Assembly: GCA_011754535.1 (NCBI GenBank)
Contig: JAAQVN010000001.1
Span: 1,116,001 to 1,180,000 of the forward strand
Source: Enterobacter asburiae
GTDB taxonomy: Bacteria; Pseudomonadota; Gammaproteobacteria; Enterobacterales; Enterobacteriaceae
Length of the DNA stretch: 64,000 nt
Direction of reading: 5' to 3'
The notes below the pieces were generated by a model. That model made no database searches, was not told where the DNA came from, and was given only the letters and a program-made list of their open reading frames with translations. Shown here one piece after another: positions 9,437-23,267 of the stretch; the stretch's first letter is position 1; every line of letters starts with the position of its first letter. Both the position numbers and the translations under genes were made by a program.

Positions 9437-10336
9437 TTATTTATTACGCTGGATTATATAGTCCGCTAGCGCTTCCAGTGCCGAGGTATCCAGCGATTGC
9501 GCGGCCAGCTCATTCAGCGACCGGCGGGCATCGTCAATCAGATCCCGGGCTTTACGTTGGGCTTGCTCAAGTCCCAGCAGGGCGGGGTAGGTACTTTTGC
9601 CAAGCTGCTGGTCGGCACCCTGACGTTTACCCAATGTTGCAGTATCGCCCACCACATCCAGAATGTCATCCTGAACCTGGAATGCCAGACCGATACTTTC
9701 TGCGTATCTGTCCAGAATCGGCAGGGCTTTGCGCCCTTGCTCACCCGCGCTCAGCGCGCCCAGGCGAACGGCGGAACGAATAAGCGCGCCCGTCTTATGG
9801 CGGTGAATACGCTCCAGCTGTTCCAGATTAACCTGACGTCCTTCCGCTTCAAGATCCAGCGCCTGACCGCCGCACATGCCGGCCACACCGCTGGCCATAG
9901 CCAGTTCGGAGATCATCGCCAGGCGGTCGCGGTCGCTCACTTCCGCCATCGGCGCGTCGCTCAGAATGGAGAACGCCAGCGTTTGCAGGGCATCACCCGC
10001 CAGAATGGCATTCGCCTCGCCAAACTTAATGTGGCAGGTTGGCTGACCCCGACGCAAATCGTCGTCATCCATCGCCGGAAGATCGTCGTGAATCAGCGAG
10101 TAGGCGTGGATGCACTCAACGGCGGCTGCCGGGGCGTCCAGCGTGTTATCGCTGATACCAAACATATTGCCGGTGGCGTACACCAGAAACGGGCGCAGGC
10201 GCTTTCCACCCAAGAGTGCGCCATAGTGCATGGCTTCAACCAGTGGAGTGTTCTGAAAAGGCTGTGGCGCAATAAATCGGCGCAGGGCGTCGTTGGCGCG
10301 CACGACGCGCGCCTGAAGCTCGTTGGCAAAATCCAT
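9437..10336 (-). CDS. ispA: Farnesyl diphosphate synthase
   Basis: IspA adds two isopentenyl units to dimethylallyl diphosphate to make farnesyl diphosphate, the precursor of undecaprenyl carriers and quinones. Both aspartate-rich motifs are present: DDLPAMDDDDLRRG (about 84-97) and FQVQDDILD (about 220). The 299-residue length matches E. coli. The xseB stop codon directly abuts the ispA ATG, indicating translational coupling. Confidence 0.98.
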   Translation of the reverse strand: MDFANELQARVVRANDALRRFIAPQPFQNTPLVEAMHYGALLGGKRLRPFLVYATGNMFGISDNTLDAPAAAVECIHAYSLIHDDLPAMDDDDLRRGQPTCHIKFGEANAILAGDALQTLAFSILSDAPMAEVSDRDRLAMISELAMASGVAGMCGGQALDLEAEGRQVNLEQLERIHRHKTGALIRSAVRLGALSAGEQGRKALPILDRYAESIGLAFQVQDDILDVVGDTATLGKRQGADQQLGKSTYPALLGLEQAQRKARDLIDDARRSLNELAAQSLDTSALEALADYIIQRNK

Positions 10337-10579
10337 TTACTCGGCGTCCGGTGTGAAAGGCGTGGTTTTCGCCTCTTCGCTGTCGGAGAGCAGGATCTGC
10401 ACGCGCTGCTCGGCCTGCTGCAGTTTGACCTGCCCCTGGCGCGCCAGCTGCACGCCGCGCTCGAATTCGTTGAGCGCTTCTTCCAGCGGGAGATCGCCGC
10501 TCTCAAGACGGGTAACAATTTGCTCCAGTTCACTCAGCGCAGTTTCGAAACTGGCCGGTGCGTCGTTCTTCTTCGGCAT
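10337..10579 (-). CDS. xseB: Exodeoxyribonuclease VII small subunit
   Basis: XseB is the small subunit of exonuclease VII, which degrades single-stranded DNA together with XseA (encoded elsewhere). The 80-residue helical protein contains the family signature [20 protein letters not shown] followed by [11 protein letters not shown]. It is the first gene of the xseB-ispA-dxs operon and ends one base before the ispA start. Confidence 0.97.
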   Translation of the reverse strand: MPKKNDAPASFETALSELEQIVTRLESGDLPLEEALNEFERGVQLARQGQVKLQQAEQRVQILLSDSEEAKTTPFTPDAE

Positions 10580-10770
10580 AGTGAATTGACTCTTATATTC
10601 TCAGCCCCGACATGGTAACGGACTCAGGGCAATTATCAAATAACGCGCAATGTGCACAGGAGCGGCGCGATGGTGGTATACTTGCGCGCCTGGATGCAGC
10701 CACGGGTGTGGGCTGCTGTACTCTTTTCCATTACAAGCCTTAATACGCTTGCCTAAGAAACATTGCCGCC

Positions 10771-12219
10771 ATGAAGTTTATCATTAAATTGTTCCCTGAA
10801 ATCACCATCAAAAGCCAATCTGTGCGTTTGCGCTTTATTAAAATTCTCACCGGGAACATTCGTAACGTATTAAAGCACTACGACGAAACCCTCGCCGTGG
10901 TGCGCCACTGGGACCACGTTGAAGTGCGCGCCAAAGACGAAAACAAACGTCAGGATATTCGCGATGCGCTGACCCGTATTCCGGGGATCCACCATATCCT
11001 GGAAGTGGAAGACGTTCCGTTCAGCGATATGCACGACATCTTCGAGAAAGCGCTGGTCCAGTACCGCGATCAGATCGAAGGCAAAACCTTCTGCGTGCGC
11101 GTGAAGCGTCGCGGCAAGCACGAATTCAGCTCCATTGAAGTGGAACGTTACGTCGGCGGCGGTTTGAACCAGCACGTTGAAACGGCGCGCGTACGTCTGA
11201 CCAACCCGGACGTGACCGTGAACCTGGAGATCGAAAACGATCGCCTGCTACTGGTGAAAGGGCGCTATGAAGGTATCGGCGGCTTCCCGATTGGCACCCA
11301 GGAAGACGTATTGTCCCTGATCTCCGGCGGCTTCGACTCCGGCGTCTCCAGCTATATGCTGATGCGTCGCGGCTGCCGCGTGCATTACTGCTTCTTCAAC
11401 CTGGGCGGCGCGGCACACGAAATTGGCGTTCGTCAGGTGGCGCATTACCTGTGGAACCGCTTCGGCAGCTCCCACCGCGTGCGTTTTGTGGCGATCAACT
11501 TCGAACCTGTGGTCGGTGAAATCCTTGAGAAAGTGGACGACGGCCAGATGGGCGTGGTGCTGAAGCGCATGATGGTGCGTGCGGCGTCCAAAGTGGCGGA
11601 ACGCTACGGCGTGCAGGCGCTGGTCACCGGCGAAGCGCTGGGCCAGGTCTCCAGCCAGACGCTGACCAACCTGCGTCTGATCGACAACGTCTCTGATACG
11701 CTGATCCTGCGTCCGCTGATCTCCCACGATAAAGAGCACATCATCGACCTGGCGCGCGAAATCGGCACCGAAGATTTTGCCCGTACCATGCCGGAATACT
11801 GCGGCGTGATCTCAAAAAGCCCGACGGTGAAAGCGGTGAAGGCGAAGATCGAAGCGGAAGAAGAGAATTTCGACTTCAGCATTCTGGAAAAAGTGGTGGC
11901 GGAAGCGTCCAACATTGATATCCGCGAGATTGCCCAGCAGACCGAGCAGGAAGTGGTTGAAGTTGAAACCGTGAGCGGTTTCGGCGCTAACGATGCGATT
12001 CTGGATATCCGCTCCATTGACGAGCAGGATGACAAGCCGCTGCAGGTGGAAGGCGTGGAGGTGGTTTCTCTGCCGTTCTACAAGCTGAGCACCAAATTTG
12101 GCGACCTCGATCAGAGCAAAACGTATCTGCTGTGGTGTGAGCGTGGGGTGATGAGCCGCCTGCAGGCGCTTTATCTGCGCGAGCAGGGCTTTGCGAATGT
12201 GAAGGTGTATCGCCCGTAG
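10771..12219 (+). CDS. thiI: tRNA 4-thiouridine synthetase / sulfurtransferase ThiI
   Basis: ThiI transfers sulfur to uridine-8 of tRNA and to ThiS for the thiazole of thiamine. The 482-residue protein has an N-terminal ferredoxin-like and THUMP region (about 60-165), an adenylating PP-loop domain with [14 protein letters not shown] (about 185), and a C-terminal rhodanese domain whose persulfide-forming Cys456 is present in [13 protein letters not shown]. Length and this cysteine match E. coli. It is divergent from the xseB operon. Confidence 0.98.
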   Translation: MKFIIKLFPEITIKSQSVRLRFIKILTGNIRNVLKHYDETLAVVRHWDHVEVRAKDENKRQDIRDALTRIPGIHHILEVEDVPFSDMHDIFEKALVQYRDQIEGKTFCVRVKRRGKHEFSSIEVERYVGGGLNQHVETARVRLTNPDVTVNLEIENDRLLLVKGRYEGIGGFPIGTQEDVLSLISGGFDSGVSSYMLMRRGCRVHYCFFNLGGAAHEIGVRQVAHYLWNRFGSSHRVRFVAINFEPVVGEILEKVDDGQMGVVLKRMMVRAASKVAERYGVQALVTGEALGQVSSQTLTNLRLIDNVSDTLILRPLISHDKEHIIDLAREIGTEDFARTMPEYCGVISKSPTVKAVKAKIEAEEENFDFSILEKVVAEASNIDIREIAQQTEQEVVEVETVSGFGANDAILDIRSIDEQDDKPLQVEGVEVVSLPFYKLSTKFGDLDQSKTYLLWCERGVMSRLQALYLREQGFANVKVYRP

Positions 12220-12234
12220 TGTTTTGTCGGGGAG

Positions 12235-12283
12235 TGCGGCCTGTTGCCCTCACCCCGACCCTCTCCCACAGGGAGAGGGAGAA
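12235..12283 (-). repeat. Partial copy of the dispersed C/G palindrome element
   Basis: In reverse orientation this segment carries the palindrome and tail of the 95-bp element (CCCTCTCCCTGTGGGAGAGG, then GGGGTGAGGGCAACAGG and CCGCAC), but not the T-tailed hairpin half. It fills the gap between the convergent ends of thiI and yajL. Confidence 0.75.
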
Positions 12284-12286
12284 CAC

Positions 12287-12877
12287 CTATTCGTAATAAT
12301 TATAAATTCCCGCCGGCATCACCAGCGATGACGCCACTTCGTAGGCCTTCTCGCGTCCGACCAGCAGGTCAATAATCTTTAAGCCAAAATCAATCGCGGT
12401 GCCGGGCCCCTGGCTGGTCAGCAGGTTGACGCGCGGGTCCCAGACGACGCGTTTATCCACCCAATGCTCTTCCGGGATGGTGTCCTTCAGCCCCGGGAAG
12501 CCGGTCATGTTGCCGATGGGGAAAATGTCGTGCGGAATAAGCACCGTTCCTGCGGCAGCGCAGATTGCCGCGACAATGCGGCCGGATAGATGAAACTGAC
12601 GCACGGTCTCGACCAGCAGCGGGCTGTCGCGAAAACATTCCGCGCCTTTTAAGCCGCCGGGCAGCACGATGATGTCGTAATCGCCATCCGCAACCTGAAC
12701 AAGCGGTGCATCTGCCAGAATTTTCACCCCTCGGGAACAGGTGATCGCCAGGCTGCCGTCGCTGGCAACGCTGGCGGTGGTGACCTTAATGCCGCCACGT
12801 ACCATTAAATCAATGGTGGTGACCGCTTCCATCTCTTCGCTACCAGGGGCGAGGCAGATCAGTGCTGACGCGCTCAT
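12287..12877 (-). CDS. yajL: DJ-1 family protein deglycase/chaperone YajL
   Basis: YajL is a DJ-1/PfpI-fold protein linked to oxidative-stress protection; protein deglycase and chaperone activities have been reported and debated. The 196-residue protein keeps the reactive Cys106 in VAAICAAAG and the preceding Glu in LAPGSEE. The start at 12877 follows AAGGAGAG and matches E. coli; an open frame extends 10 codons upstream. It overlaps the 3' end of panE by 38 bp, so the two are co-transcribed. Confidence 0.96.
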   Translation of the reverse strand: MSASALICLAPGSEEMEAVTTIDLMVRGGIKVTTASVASDGSLAITCSRGVKILADAPLVQVADGDYDIIVLPGGLKGAECFRDSPLLVETVRQFHLSGRIVAAICAAAGTVLIPHDIFPIGNMTGFPGLKDTIPEEHWVDKRVVWDPRVNLLTSQGPGTAIDFGLKIIDLLVGREKAYEVASSLVMPAGIYNYYE

Positions 12878-13751
12878 ATTCACTCTCCTTACGTTTAACC
12901 AGGTCATACAGACGGGCGTTTTCCGGCACGGCTATGCCGTGCGCGCGGGCGCGCTTTAGCAGATATCCCGTGATGTAGTCGATTTCCGTGTGGCGTAATG
13001 CCCGAACGTCCTGCAGCATTGAGGAGATGTTCTCAGCCGTACTCTCAATCACCTGCTCGACGTAACAGCGCAAATCCTCTGCTGAGGTGTGCAGGCCTTC
13101 TCGCTCAATTACCGACGCGACTTCCGCACACAGGGATGCCACCTCCTGCGGATGGTTTTTCAGCTCACCGTTCGGGCAATTCCACAGCGCCGTCAGCGGG
13201 TTGATCACGCAGTTTACCGCAAGCTTACGCCACAGCTGAGGGCGAATGTTGTTATGCCATGCCACGTCCGGCAAAACCTTCTGCAGCACGTCTGCGAGAT
13301 AGCTGTAGTCGCCATCCTGTGTCCTGGCCGGGCCGATGTGCGTCACGCCGCTGGCGACATGCACGATAATGTTGCCGTCGCGACGCGCGGCGTGGGTGGT
13401 GGTCGCCATCAGCAGAGGCTGCGGGACGCTTTTCAGCTCATCAAGGGTTCCCATACCGTTATGCAGTAGCAGAATGGGGGACGTGGGGGGGAGCTGCGCG
13501 GCAAGCGTCTTTACCGCGTCTGAAACCTGCCACGCCTTGAGCGTCACCAGCAGAAGGTCGCTTTGCGCCAGGAAATCAGGATCGTTCGCGGTGAGGGATT
13601 CGTTAAAAATGCTTCCGTCTTCACCAATCAGGTTGACACTGCAATAGGGCTGGGGCACGCGCAGCCAACCCTGAACCTCATGTCCGTGCTTGCGCAGCGC
13701 GGTCAGCCACAGCTGACCAAGCGCTCCGCATCCGAGCACCGTAATTTTCAT
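12840..13751 (-). CDS. panE: 2-dehydropantoate 2-reductase
   Basis: PanE reduces ketopantoate to pantoate with NADPH in pantothenate (vitamin B5) synthesis. The 303-residue protein has the Rossmann motif GCGALGQLW (about 7-15) and the family stretch [17 protein letters not shown], which contains the catalytic Lys near 176. Length equals E. coli. Its last 38 bp overlap yajL. Confidence 0.97.
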   Translation of the reverse strand: MKITVLGCGALGQLWLTALRKHGHEVQGWLRVPQPYCSVNLIGEDGSIFNESLTANDPDFLAQSDLLLVTLKAWQVSDAVKTLAAQLPPTSPILLLHNGMGTLDELKSVPQPLLMATTTHAARRDGNIIVHVASGVTHIGPARTQDGDYSYLADVLQKVLPDVAWHNNIRPQLWRKLAVNCVINPLTALWNCPNGELKNHPQEVASLCAEVASVIEREGLHTSAEDLRCYVEQVIESTAENISSMLQDVRALRHTEIDYITGYLLKRARAHGIAVPENARLYDLVKRKESEYERVSTDLPRPW

Positions 13752-13872
13752 TGTTCCTCCTCACCTGCAACTGCGCCAGGTGTTACAGCTTAATTATACA
13801 GCTAAGCTTCTGTTGAGTTATGCCTCGTAGCGGGTATTATGCAACGCAACAAAAGTGAAGGGAGAAGAAAAG

Positions 13873-14364
13873 ATGCCATCTTTCGATATTGTTTCCGAAG
13901 TTGATATCCAGGAAGTTCGCAACGGCGTTGAGAACGCAACCCGCGAAGTTGAGTCACGTTTCGATTTTCGTGGCGTTGAGGCGTCGTTTGAGCTGAACGA
14001 CGCAAATAAGACCATTAAGGTGCTGAGCGAGTCTGATTTCCAGGTGAATCAGCTGCTCGATATTCTGCGTGCCAAGCTGTTAAAACGCGGCATTGAAGGG
14101 ACATCTCTGGACGTGCCGGAAGAGTTTGTCCACAGCGGTAAGAACTGGTTTGTGGAAGCCAAACTCAAGCAGGGTATCGAGAGCGCGGTGCAGAAGAAGA
14201 TCGTTAAGCTCATCAAAGACAGCAAGCTGAAGGTGCAGGCGCAGATCCAGGGCGAAGAAATTCGCGTGACCGGTAAATCCCGCGACGATCTGCAGTCCGT
14301 GATGGCGCTGGTGCGCGGCGGCGATCTGGGGCAGCCGTTCCAGTTTAAAAACTTCCGCGATTAA
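13873..14364 (+). CDS. yajQ: Nucleotide-binding protein YajQ
   Basis: YajQ-family proteins have two ferredoxin-like domains and bind nucleotides; relatives in Xanthomonas and Pseudomonas bind c-di-GMP and act as transcription co-factors. The 163-residue product starts [11 protein letters not shown] and ends [11 protein letters not shown] like E. coli YajQ. The start at 13873 follows AAGGGAGAAG; six codons upstream are open but not homologous. It ends at a terminator shared with yajR. Confidence 0.96.
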   Translation: MPSFDIVSEVDIQEVRNGVENATREVESRFDFRGVEASFELNDANKTIKVLSESDFQVNQLLDILRAKLLKRGIEGTSLDVPEEFVHSGKNWFVEAKLKQGIESAVQKKIVKLIKDSKLKVQAQIQGEEIRVTGKSRDDLQSVMALVRGGDLGQPFQFKNFRD

Positions 14365-14369
14365 GACTG

Positions 14370-14397
14370 AAAAGCCCGGTTTAACCGGGCTTTTTTT
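14370..14397. terminator. Bidirectional terminator between yajQ and yajR
   Basis: A perfect hairpin AAGCCCGGTT / AACCGGGCTT is followed by a T run on the plus strand and has A residues on the other side, so it can serve the convergent yajQ and yajR. The yajR stop codon lies inside the T run. Confidence 0.85.
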
Positions 14398-15757
14398 AGG
14401 CTTTAAGCGCCTGCTCGACCTCAAAGCGGTTGGTCACCTTGCTGTCTATTTTGACGTAAGCGCTCCGCTCTTCCGGGACAATGAACACCTCTGTCACGCC
14501 TTCTTTTGCTTCCAGACGCTGCTTCAGCGCATCGCTGATTTCTACATCATCCGGGATTTCTACCCGCAGGCTGCTCACATAGCGCGGCTCTTTCATGGTG
14601 CTGGCGACCAGCAGCCAGACTGTCGCCAGCAGCGCGCCCGCGAGAAACACGGTTTGTGAATCAAACAGGCCGTCGACCCAGCCACCGAGCGAGCCGCCGA
14701 TCGCCACGCCGAGAAACTGGCTGGTGGAGTAGATACCCATCGCCGTGCCTTTGTAACCTGCAGGAGACTCCTTGCTGATAAGCGACGGCAGCAGCGCTTC
14801 CATCAGGTTAAACGCCAGGAAGAACAGCTGTACGCCTGCCACCAGCTCCCAGAAGTGCGGGCCGGATCCCCAGAGCACGATCTCGGCGATCAGCAGCAGC
14901 GCAACGCAGCCCACGAAGACGCGCTTCATTTTGCGCTTCACTTCGGCATAGATAATGAATGGCACGACGGAGACAAAAGATATCAGCATCGTGACCAGAT
15001 AGATTTTCCAGTGCTCTGCGGCCGGGAAACCCGCTGCGGCAAGCTGGCCGGGCAGGGCGACAAAGGTCGACATCAGCAGAATGTGCAGGCACATAATGCC
15101 GAAATTCAGCTTGAGCAGGCGTGGCTCAACGAGCACTTTGCTGAAGCAGCCTTTGACCATGCCTGACTCACGGTTCAGAACGTGGTTTTTACTGTCCGGC
15201 ACGACCCACAGAGTTAAGGCAATGCCGATGGTCGCCAGCACGGCAATCATCCAGAACAGAGCGTGCAGGCCGAGCGTATGGGTGATAATCGGACCGAGCA
15301 CCATCGCAATCGCGAAGGTGACGCCAAAGCTCACGCCGATAAACGCCATCGCCTTCGTGCGGTTCTGTTCGCGTGTAAGGTCTGACAGCAGTGCCATAAC
15401 GGCGGCGGCAATCGCGCCGGAGCCCTGGAGGGCGCGACCAAGAATAATCCCCCAGATGGAGTGGGAGAGGGCGGCAATGACGCTACCGAGAACAAAAATA
15501 AGCAGACCGCCGACAATCAGCGGCTTTCGACCCACCCGATCGGAGAGCAGACCAAACGGGATTTGAAATATCGCCTGCGCAAGACCGTAAATACCAATTG
15601 CCAGGCCAATCAGCGCCTCGCTGGCCCCCTGCAGCGCCATGCCGTACGTGGTCAGAACAGGCAGGACCATAAACATGCCGAGCATCCGTAGCGAGAAGAC
15701 AGTCCCTAAGCCCCAGGTCGCGCGTAGCTCGCCTGGCGTCATTTTATAATCGTTCAT
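14396..15757 (-). CDS. yajR: MFS transporter YajR
   Basis: YajR is a 12-helix major-facilitator inner-membrane transporter of unknown substrate. The 453-residue protein has the MFS motif A (SDRVGRKPLIVGG, about 70-82) and a soluble C-terminal ferredoxin-like YAM domain (about 388-453, SLRVEIPDDVE to VEQALKA) that is characteristic of this family. The ATG at 15757 follows GAGGTGG and matches E. coli; an in-frame GTG lies two codons upstream. Confidence 0.96.
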   Translation of the reverse strand: MNDYKMTPGELRATWGLGTVFSLRMLGMFMVLPVLTTYGMALQGASEALIGLAIGIYGLAQAIFQIPFGLLSDRVGRKPLIVGGLLIFVLGSVIAALSHSIWGIILGRALQGSGAIAAAVMALLSDLTREQNRTKAMAFIGVSFGVTFAIAMVLGPIITHTLGLHALFWMIAVLATIGIALTLWVVPDSKNHVLNRESGMVKGCFSKVLVEPRLLKLNFGIMCLHILLMSTFVALPGQLAAAGFPAAEHWKIYLVTMLISFVSVVPFIIYAEVKRKMKRVFVGCVALLLIAEIVLWGSGPHFWELVAGVQLFFLAFNLMEALLPSLISKESPAGYKGTAMGIYSTSQFLGVAIGGSLGGWVDGLFDSQTVFLAGALLATVWLLVASTMKEPRYVSSLRVEIPDDVEISDALKQRLEAKEGVTEVFIVPEERSAYVKIDSKVTNRFEVEQALKA

Positions 15758-15863
15758 TACCACCTCAGTTCAAAAGCAGGCCATAGTGTAGTGCGGGGAA
15801 GGGGCGGGGTAAATAAAGGGTTATTTAACAAATATTACATGCGTTATTAATGGATTTGATGAA

Positions 15864-15890
15864 TAAAAAAGGGTGCCGAAGCACCCTTTT
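15864..15890 (-). terminator. Terminator of the cyo operon
   Basis: On the minus strand AAAAGGGTGC, a TTCG loop and GCACCC are followed by six T residues, 16 bp after the cyoE stop. The A/T runs on both sides would also allow function toward yajR. Confidence 0.85.
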
Positions 15891-15905
15891 ATTCACCTGC
15901 GAATC

Positions 15906-16793
15906 TTACCAGACGTAAGTCAGCAGGTTATGTGAATCCGGCACCATAAAGTCTACGGACATCATCACGGACAGTGAAGTGATAGCAACGATAGAGAACA
16001 CAAACAGCTTGCGCGCCCAGACTTTGTCATCTTCCACTTTGTATCCGCGCAGGGCCATACCGAGCCACCAGACGCTCACCGCAGCCGCTACCGCCAGATA
16101 TTTATACCCGGCGTAGCCACCCAGAGAGAGCATCAGCGTTGCCACGGCAAAAGCGATGATGTAGAGCGTGATGTGGTTCTTGGCAACCGAAATGCCCTTC
16201 ACGACCGGCAGTACCGGGATGTTCGCTGCCTGATAATCCTTAAAGCGGAAAATCGCGATGGCATAGGAGTGCGGCATCTGCCACAGGCTAAAGATAGCCA
16301 GCAGGATCAGCGCACCGCTGTCGAACTCGTTCGTGACCGCGCAGTAGCCAATCACCGGCGGCGCAGCGCCGGAGAGAGAACCAATCAGCGTGCCGTAGAC
16401 GGAGTGACGTTTCATATACAGGCTGTAGACGCCTACATACACCACGAACCCCATCACCCCCAGCCAGCAGGCCAGCGGGTTAGCACCAAACCACAGCAGC
16501 ATAAAGCCAGCAATACCCAGCAAGGTGGCGTACACCAGCGAGACGGAAGGGGCGATCAGGCCTTTAACCAGCACCCGATTTTTGGTCCTTTCCATCTTCT
16601 TGTCGATATCCATGTCGATGTAGTTGTTAAATACACAACCGGACGCAACAACCAGTGACACACCGACCAGCGTAGAGATAAAGAGGGCGTAATCAATGCT
16701 GCCTTTAGAGGCCAGCAGGAACCCTCCGATCACGGAGATCAGGTTGCCAAAGATGATGCCTGGTTTCGTTACTTGCAGGTATTGCTTAAACAT
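15906..16793 (-). CDS. cyoE: Protoheme IX farnesyltransferase CyoE
   Basis: CyoE converts heme B to heme O, the high-spin heme of cytochrome bo3, using farnesyl diphosphate. The 295-residue UbiA-type membrane protein carries the prenyl-diphosphate motif [18 protein letters not shown] (about 70-87) and [14 protein letters not shown] (about 190). The start at 16793 follows GGCGAG. The farnesyl donor is made by ispA, also in this window. Last gene of cyoABCDE. Confidence 0.97.
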   Translation of the reverse strand: MFKQYLQVTKPGIIFGNLISVIGGFLLASKGSIDYALFISTLVGVSLVVASGCVFNNYIDMDIDKKMERTKNRVLVKGLIAPSVSLVYATLLGIAGFMLLWFGANPLACWLGVMGFVVYVGVYSLYMKRHSVYGTLIGSLSGAAPPVIGYCAVTNEFDSGALILLAIFSLWQMPHSYAIAIFRFKDYQAANIPVLPVVKGISVAKNHITLYIIAFAVATLMLSLGGYAGYKYLAVAAAVSVWWLGMALRGYKVEDDKVWARKLFVFSIVAITSLSVMMSVDFMVPDSHNLLTYVW

Positions 16794-16804
16794 ACTCGCC
16801 GCTC

Positions 16805-17130
16805 TTAGTGAACCATCATGTTGTAGTTGAGGTTCCACATAATCCAGATGGAACCGACTACCAGGATAGCGATGATAATCACGGTAAAGATAAAGGCGGT
16901 CATATTCCAGCCTTCATCGGACTTGGTGTTCATGTGCAGGAAGCAAACCAGATGCACCAGAATCTGAATCACCGCGGTTACCAGGATTGCTCCCAGGATA
17001 ACCGGCTTGGACGCAGAACCGCTCATCACCATCCAGAACGGGATCACCGTCAGGATGATCGACAGGATGAAACCTGTCATGTAGGTTTTTACGCTGCCGT
17101 GGGAAGCGCCATGATCGTTAGAATGACTCA

Positions 17131-17131
<1 letters not shown>
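16805..17131 (-). CDS. cyoD: Cytochrome bo3 oxidase subunit IV
   Basis: CyoD is the small three-helix subunit that helps copper/heme assembly in cytochrome bo3. The 108-residue protein starts [18 protein letters not shown] and ends [10 protein letters not shown]. The start at 17131 shares one base with the cyoC stop (ATGA-type junction), as in E. coli; 27 further open codons upstream lie inside cyoC and are not used. Confidence 0.97.
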
Positions 17132-20690
<3,559 letters not shown>

Positions 20691-21167
20691 TTAACGACCT
20701 CAATTCCACGGGAGTCTGGTGGCGTTTAAAGTGTGCGGGCATTTTACGGGAAGGTTACATTACTGTAAACATCATTAGGCCTGTGTCAGGAAGGTGTTAC
20801 CGGGTTCTGCCGCACGTGTCACAAGTGTTGCAGATTATGTCGGTTTTTATGACCGAAGCCGCATGAGATGGGCTTTATAACGAAAGGACCCCCAAGCATA
20901 CCCTAAAAGGGGCAATTGGTATAACCATTGTTAAAAATAAACAAAAAATTAACAATTAATTATCAATAAAAAGACATCTAAAAAACGAAAAATCAAACTT
21001 TCCAATGCTGAATCGTTTAATGAAAAATAGCAATTTGGAACCGGCTCCAATAATTTCCAAATCCTATCCCGCACAAAACAACAAATATTTTTTTAGCGGC
21101 TGATGGCTATTTCGCCGTTATAATTTCGGTTAGTGATTACAACGGGAAATAACCTTTCGCTTTTTCT
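20691..21167 (-). promoter_or_regulatory. cyo promoter region and cyoA-ampG gap
   Basis: This 477-bp gap contains no gene that I can support. It is strongly A+T-rich at 20925-21120. On the minus strand around 20935-20960, TGTTAATTTTTTGTTTAT looks like two GTTA-type repeats 11 bp apart, the arrangement of ArcA sites, and E. coli cyo is repressed by ArcA and Fnr. An inverted repeat ATTTGGAA (21033-21040) / TTCCAAAT (21055-21062) is also present. The core promoter was not assigned. Confidence 0.45.
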
Positions 21168-22643
21168 TCAGGTCATCTGCGTTTTACGTAATGCCATAAA
21201 ATCGAGCAGACCGCCCGTCAGGATCCCGGCGATGGCCAGCAGGGCTCCGGCGTCCAGCAGAAGGGCTTCGAGGGGGAGCGCCAGAGACGTACTGGCGTTA
21301 ACAATAAGTACCACAAGCCAGAGCGCCAGCGCGGCGCAGCCCGTCATTAACAGACGTAACGCAAAACGGTAGGCGCGATGATATTCAGTGCGCGGCATAA
21401 AGTGTTCTGTCCGCTGGGTATATTCCAGCGTCTGGCGACACACCAGCAATAATAAAATCCCCGGCACGGCAGCCGCGACCGAGAAGAGATAAAACGTTGG
21501 CCAGCCATGGGCTTCCACAAACCAGCCGGCAATCGGGCCTACGTACACGCGGCCAACGGCCGAGAGCGCCGAGAGCAGAGCGAACTGCGTGGCGGAAAAT
21601 GACTTATTGCACAGGGTCATCAGCAGGGCAACAAACGCCGCCGTCCCCATGCCGCCGCAGAGGTTTTCGAAGAACACTGCCGCGGCCATGCTGATCGTAT
21701 GTTTGTCGGTAATCGACAGCAGCCAGTAGCCGGCGTTAGAGGCCCCCTGAAGAATGCCGAAGATCAGCAGCGCGCGGAAAAGCGTCAGGCGCTGCATCAG
21801 CACGCCGCCGTAAAGTGCGCCGACGATGGTCGCAAACAGCCCCAGCGTTTTATTCACCACACCCACTTCCCCGGCATCAAAACCGACGCCGCGGATCAGG
21901 AAGGTGGTGGTCAGGCTCATGGCAAAGGCATCACCCAGCTTATAAAGGACTATGAGCAGCAGGATCAGCCAGGCATTGTTACGGCCAAAGAAGTCGCGCA
22001 GCGGTTCGGCCACGGCCTGTTCCAGCGACCGGGGGACCGGAATGACGTCACTCGGTTCGGGTGCGAACAGCGTCGCGATGATGCAGGGGATAAGCAGGGC
22101 GGCCATCAGCCAGTACATGCCCTGCCAGCCGAGGTAACGGTCGGCCAGCCACAGCGCCAGGCCGCCGGAGACCAGCATCCCGAGGCGATAGCCCAGCACG
22201 CTGATGGCCGCACCAGCCCCGCGCTCCTCGGCGGGTAAAACGTCCGTCTTCCAGGCGTCAAACACAATATCCTGGGAGGCGGAACAGAAGGCTATCACCA
22301 CCGCAAGCGCGGCCATCCAGCGAAGCTGTGTGGTCGGTTCAAGGAAGCCCATCGCCGCAATCGCCAGCAGCAGCAGGACCTGCGTCATCACTAACCAGCC
22401 GCGACGACGTCCCAGGAACGGCGGCGTATAGCGATCCATCACCGGCGACCACAGGAACTTAAAGACATAAGCCTGACCGACCAGTGAGAAGAAACCAATG
22501 GTTTTGAGATCGATGTTCTCGACCGTCATCCACGCCTGAAGCGTGCCGGAGGTGAGCGCGAGGGGTAAACCGGAGGCAAAGCCGAGGATCAGCAGAATCG
22601 CTGATTTCGGTTGCTGGAAAATGCGTAAGTAGTGACTGGACAT
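21168..22643 (-). CDS. ampG: Muropeptide permease AmpG
   Basis: AmpG imports GlcNAc-anhydroMurNAc peptides for cell-wall recycling. In species with an inducible ampC, as most Enterobacter have, it supplies the muropeptide signal to AmpR. The 491-residue major-facilitator protein has about 14 membrane helices; GFASGLPLALTSGTLQAWM is the family N-terminal signature. Length equals E. coli AmpG. A perfect hairpin stands 10 bp before the start codon, between it and yajG. Confidence 0.97.
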   Translation of the reverse strand: MSSHYLRIFQQPKSAILLILGFASGLPLALTSGTLQAWMTVENIDLKTIGFFSLVGQAYVFKFLWSPVMDRYTPPFLGRRRGWLVMTQVLLLLAIAAMGFLEPTTQLRWMAALAVVIAFCSASQDIVFDAWKTDVLPAEERGAGAAISVLGYRLGMLVSGGLALWLADRYLGWQGMYWLMAALLIPCIIATLFAPEPSDVIPVPRSLEQAVAEPLRDFFGRNNAWLILLLIVLYKLGDAFAMSLTTTFLIRGVGFDAGEVGVVNKTLGLFATIVGALYGGVLMQRLTLFRALLIFGILQGASNAGYWLLSITDKHTISMAAAVFFENLCGGMGTAAFVALLMTLCNKSFSATQFALLSALSAVGRVYVGPIAGWFVEAHGWPTFYLFSVAAAVPGILLLLVCRQTLEYTQRTEHFMPRTEYHRAYRFALRLLMTGCAALALWLVVLIVNASTSLALPLEALLLDAGALLAIAGILTGGLLDFMALRKTQMT

Positions 22644-22653
22644 GGTCTTATGA

Positions 22654-22680
22654 ACTGACCCGGTGAAGCACCGGGTCAGT
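22654..22680 (-). promoter_or_regulatory. Perfect 12-bp hairpin before ampG
   Basis: Arms ACTGACCCGGTG and CACCGGGTCAGT enclose a 3-nt loop. The hairpin lies between the yajG stop and the ampG ATG, and its base ends 10 nt before that ATG, next to the weak Shine-Dalgarno AAGAC. No T run follows on the transcribed strand, so it is more likely an RNA-processing or translation-modulating structure than a terminator. Confidence 0.6.
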
Positions 22681-22688
22681 AAGCAGGA

Positions 22689-23267
22689 TTAACGTGCGTT
22701 CTGCTTGATAAAGTCGTGAATGCTGGTGTCCTGCGCCATATCGGCGATGGTATCCGTCAGCACGCTGTTAACGGCGTTAGCAATGTTCTGGTTGGATGCC
22801 TGGAACGCGCCTTCAACGGAGTAGCTGGCGCGGTAGTTTTTCGTCATCTTGTTACCGTTTTTCGCGGTGGCAATGATGGCGATATCCGCTTTGGTCGCGA
22901 TGTTGTAGCGCACGTTGCCCTGAGACACGTCTGCATAAAGGTTGTTGACGATGATCTGCAGATCAACCGCGCCGCTTGGGCCAATCATGTAGCCGCGAGC
23001 GGTCATTTGCTTCTCAAGCACTTCCTGCAGCAGGAAGCGCAGGTCGCGGGACGCGGTCAGCGTTACCTGCTGGTTATCGCGGGTCACTTTTGCCAGAGCC
23101 TGGTCCTGACGCTGATCGGCACCGTTAATGCTCACGGTGACGCCCATCAGGCTTGGGTCCTGCTGAGGCAGAGTGATTTTTGGTGAGACATCAATAGTGG
23201 TAGGCGGAGTCGCACAGCCTGCCAGCATAAAAAGGGCTACCAACGGAAAGAAGAGTTTTTTTAACAT
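22689..23267 (-). CDS. yajG: YajG family lipoprotein
   Basis: The 192-residue product has a lipoprotein signal (MLKKLFFPLVALFMLAGC) with Cys near residue 18, then a soluble domain of the YajG family. Its role is not established; it is co-transcribed with ampG in E. coli, and here the gap is 45 bp. The start at 23267 matches E. coli; an open frame runs 18 codons further upstream without homology. Confidence 0.94.
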   Translation of the reverse strand: MLKKLFFPLVALFMLAGCATPPTTIDVSPKITLPQQDPSLMGVTVSINGADQRQDQALAKVTRDNQQVTLTASRDLRFLLQEVLEKQMTARGYMIGPSGAVDLQIIVNNLYADVSQGNVRYNIATKADIAIIATAKNGNKMTKNYRASYSVEGAFQASNQNIANAVNSVLTDTIADMAQDTSIHDFIKQNAR

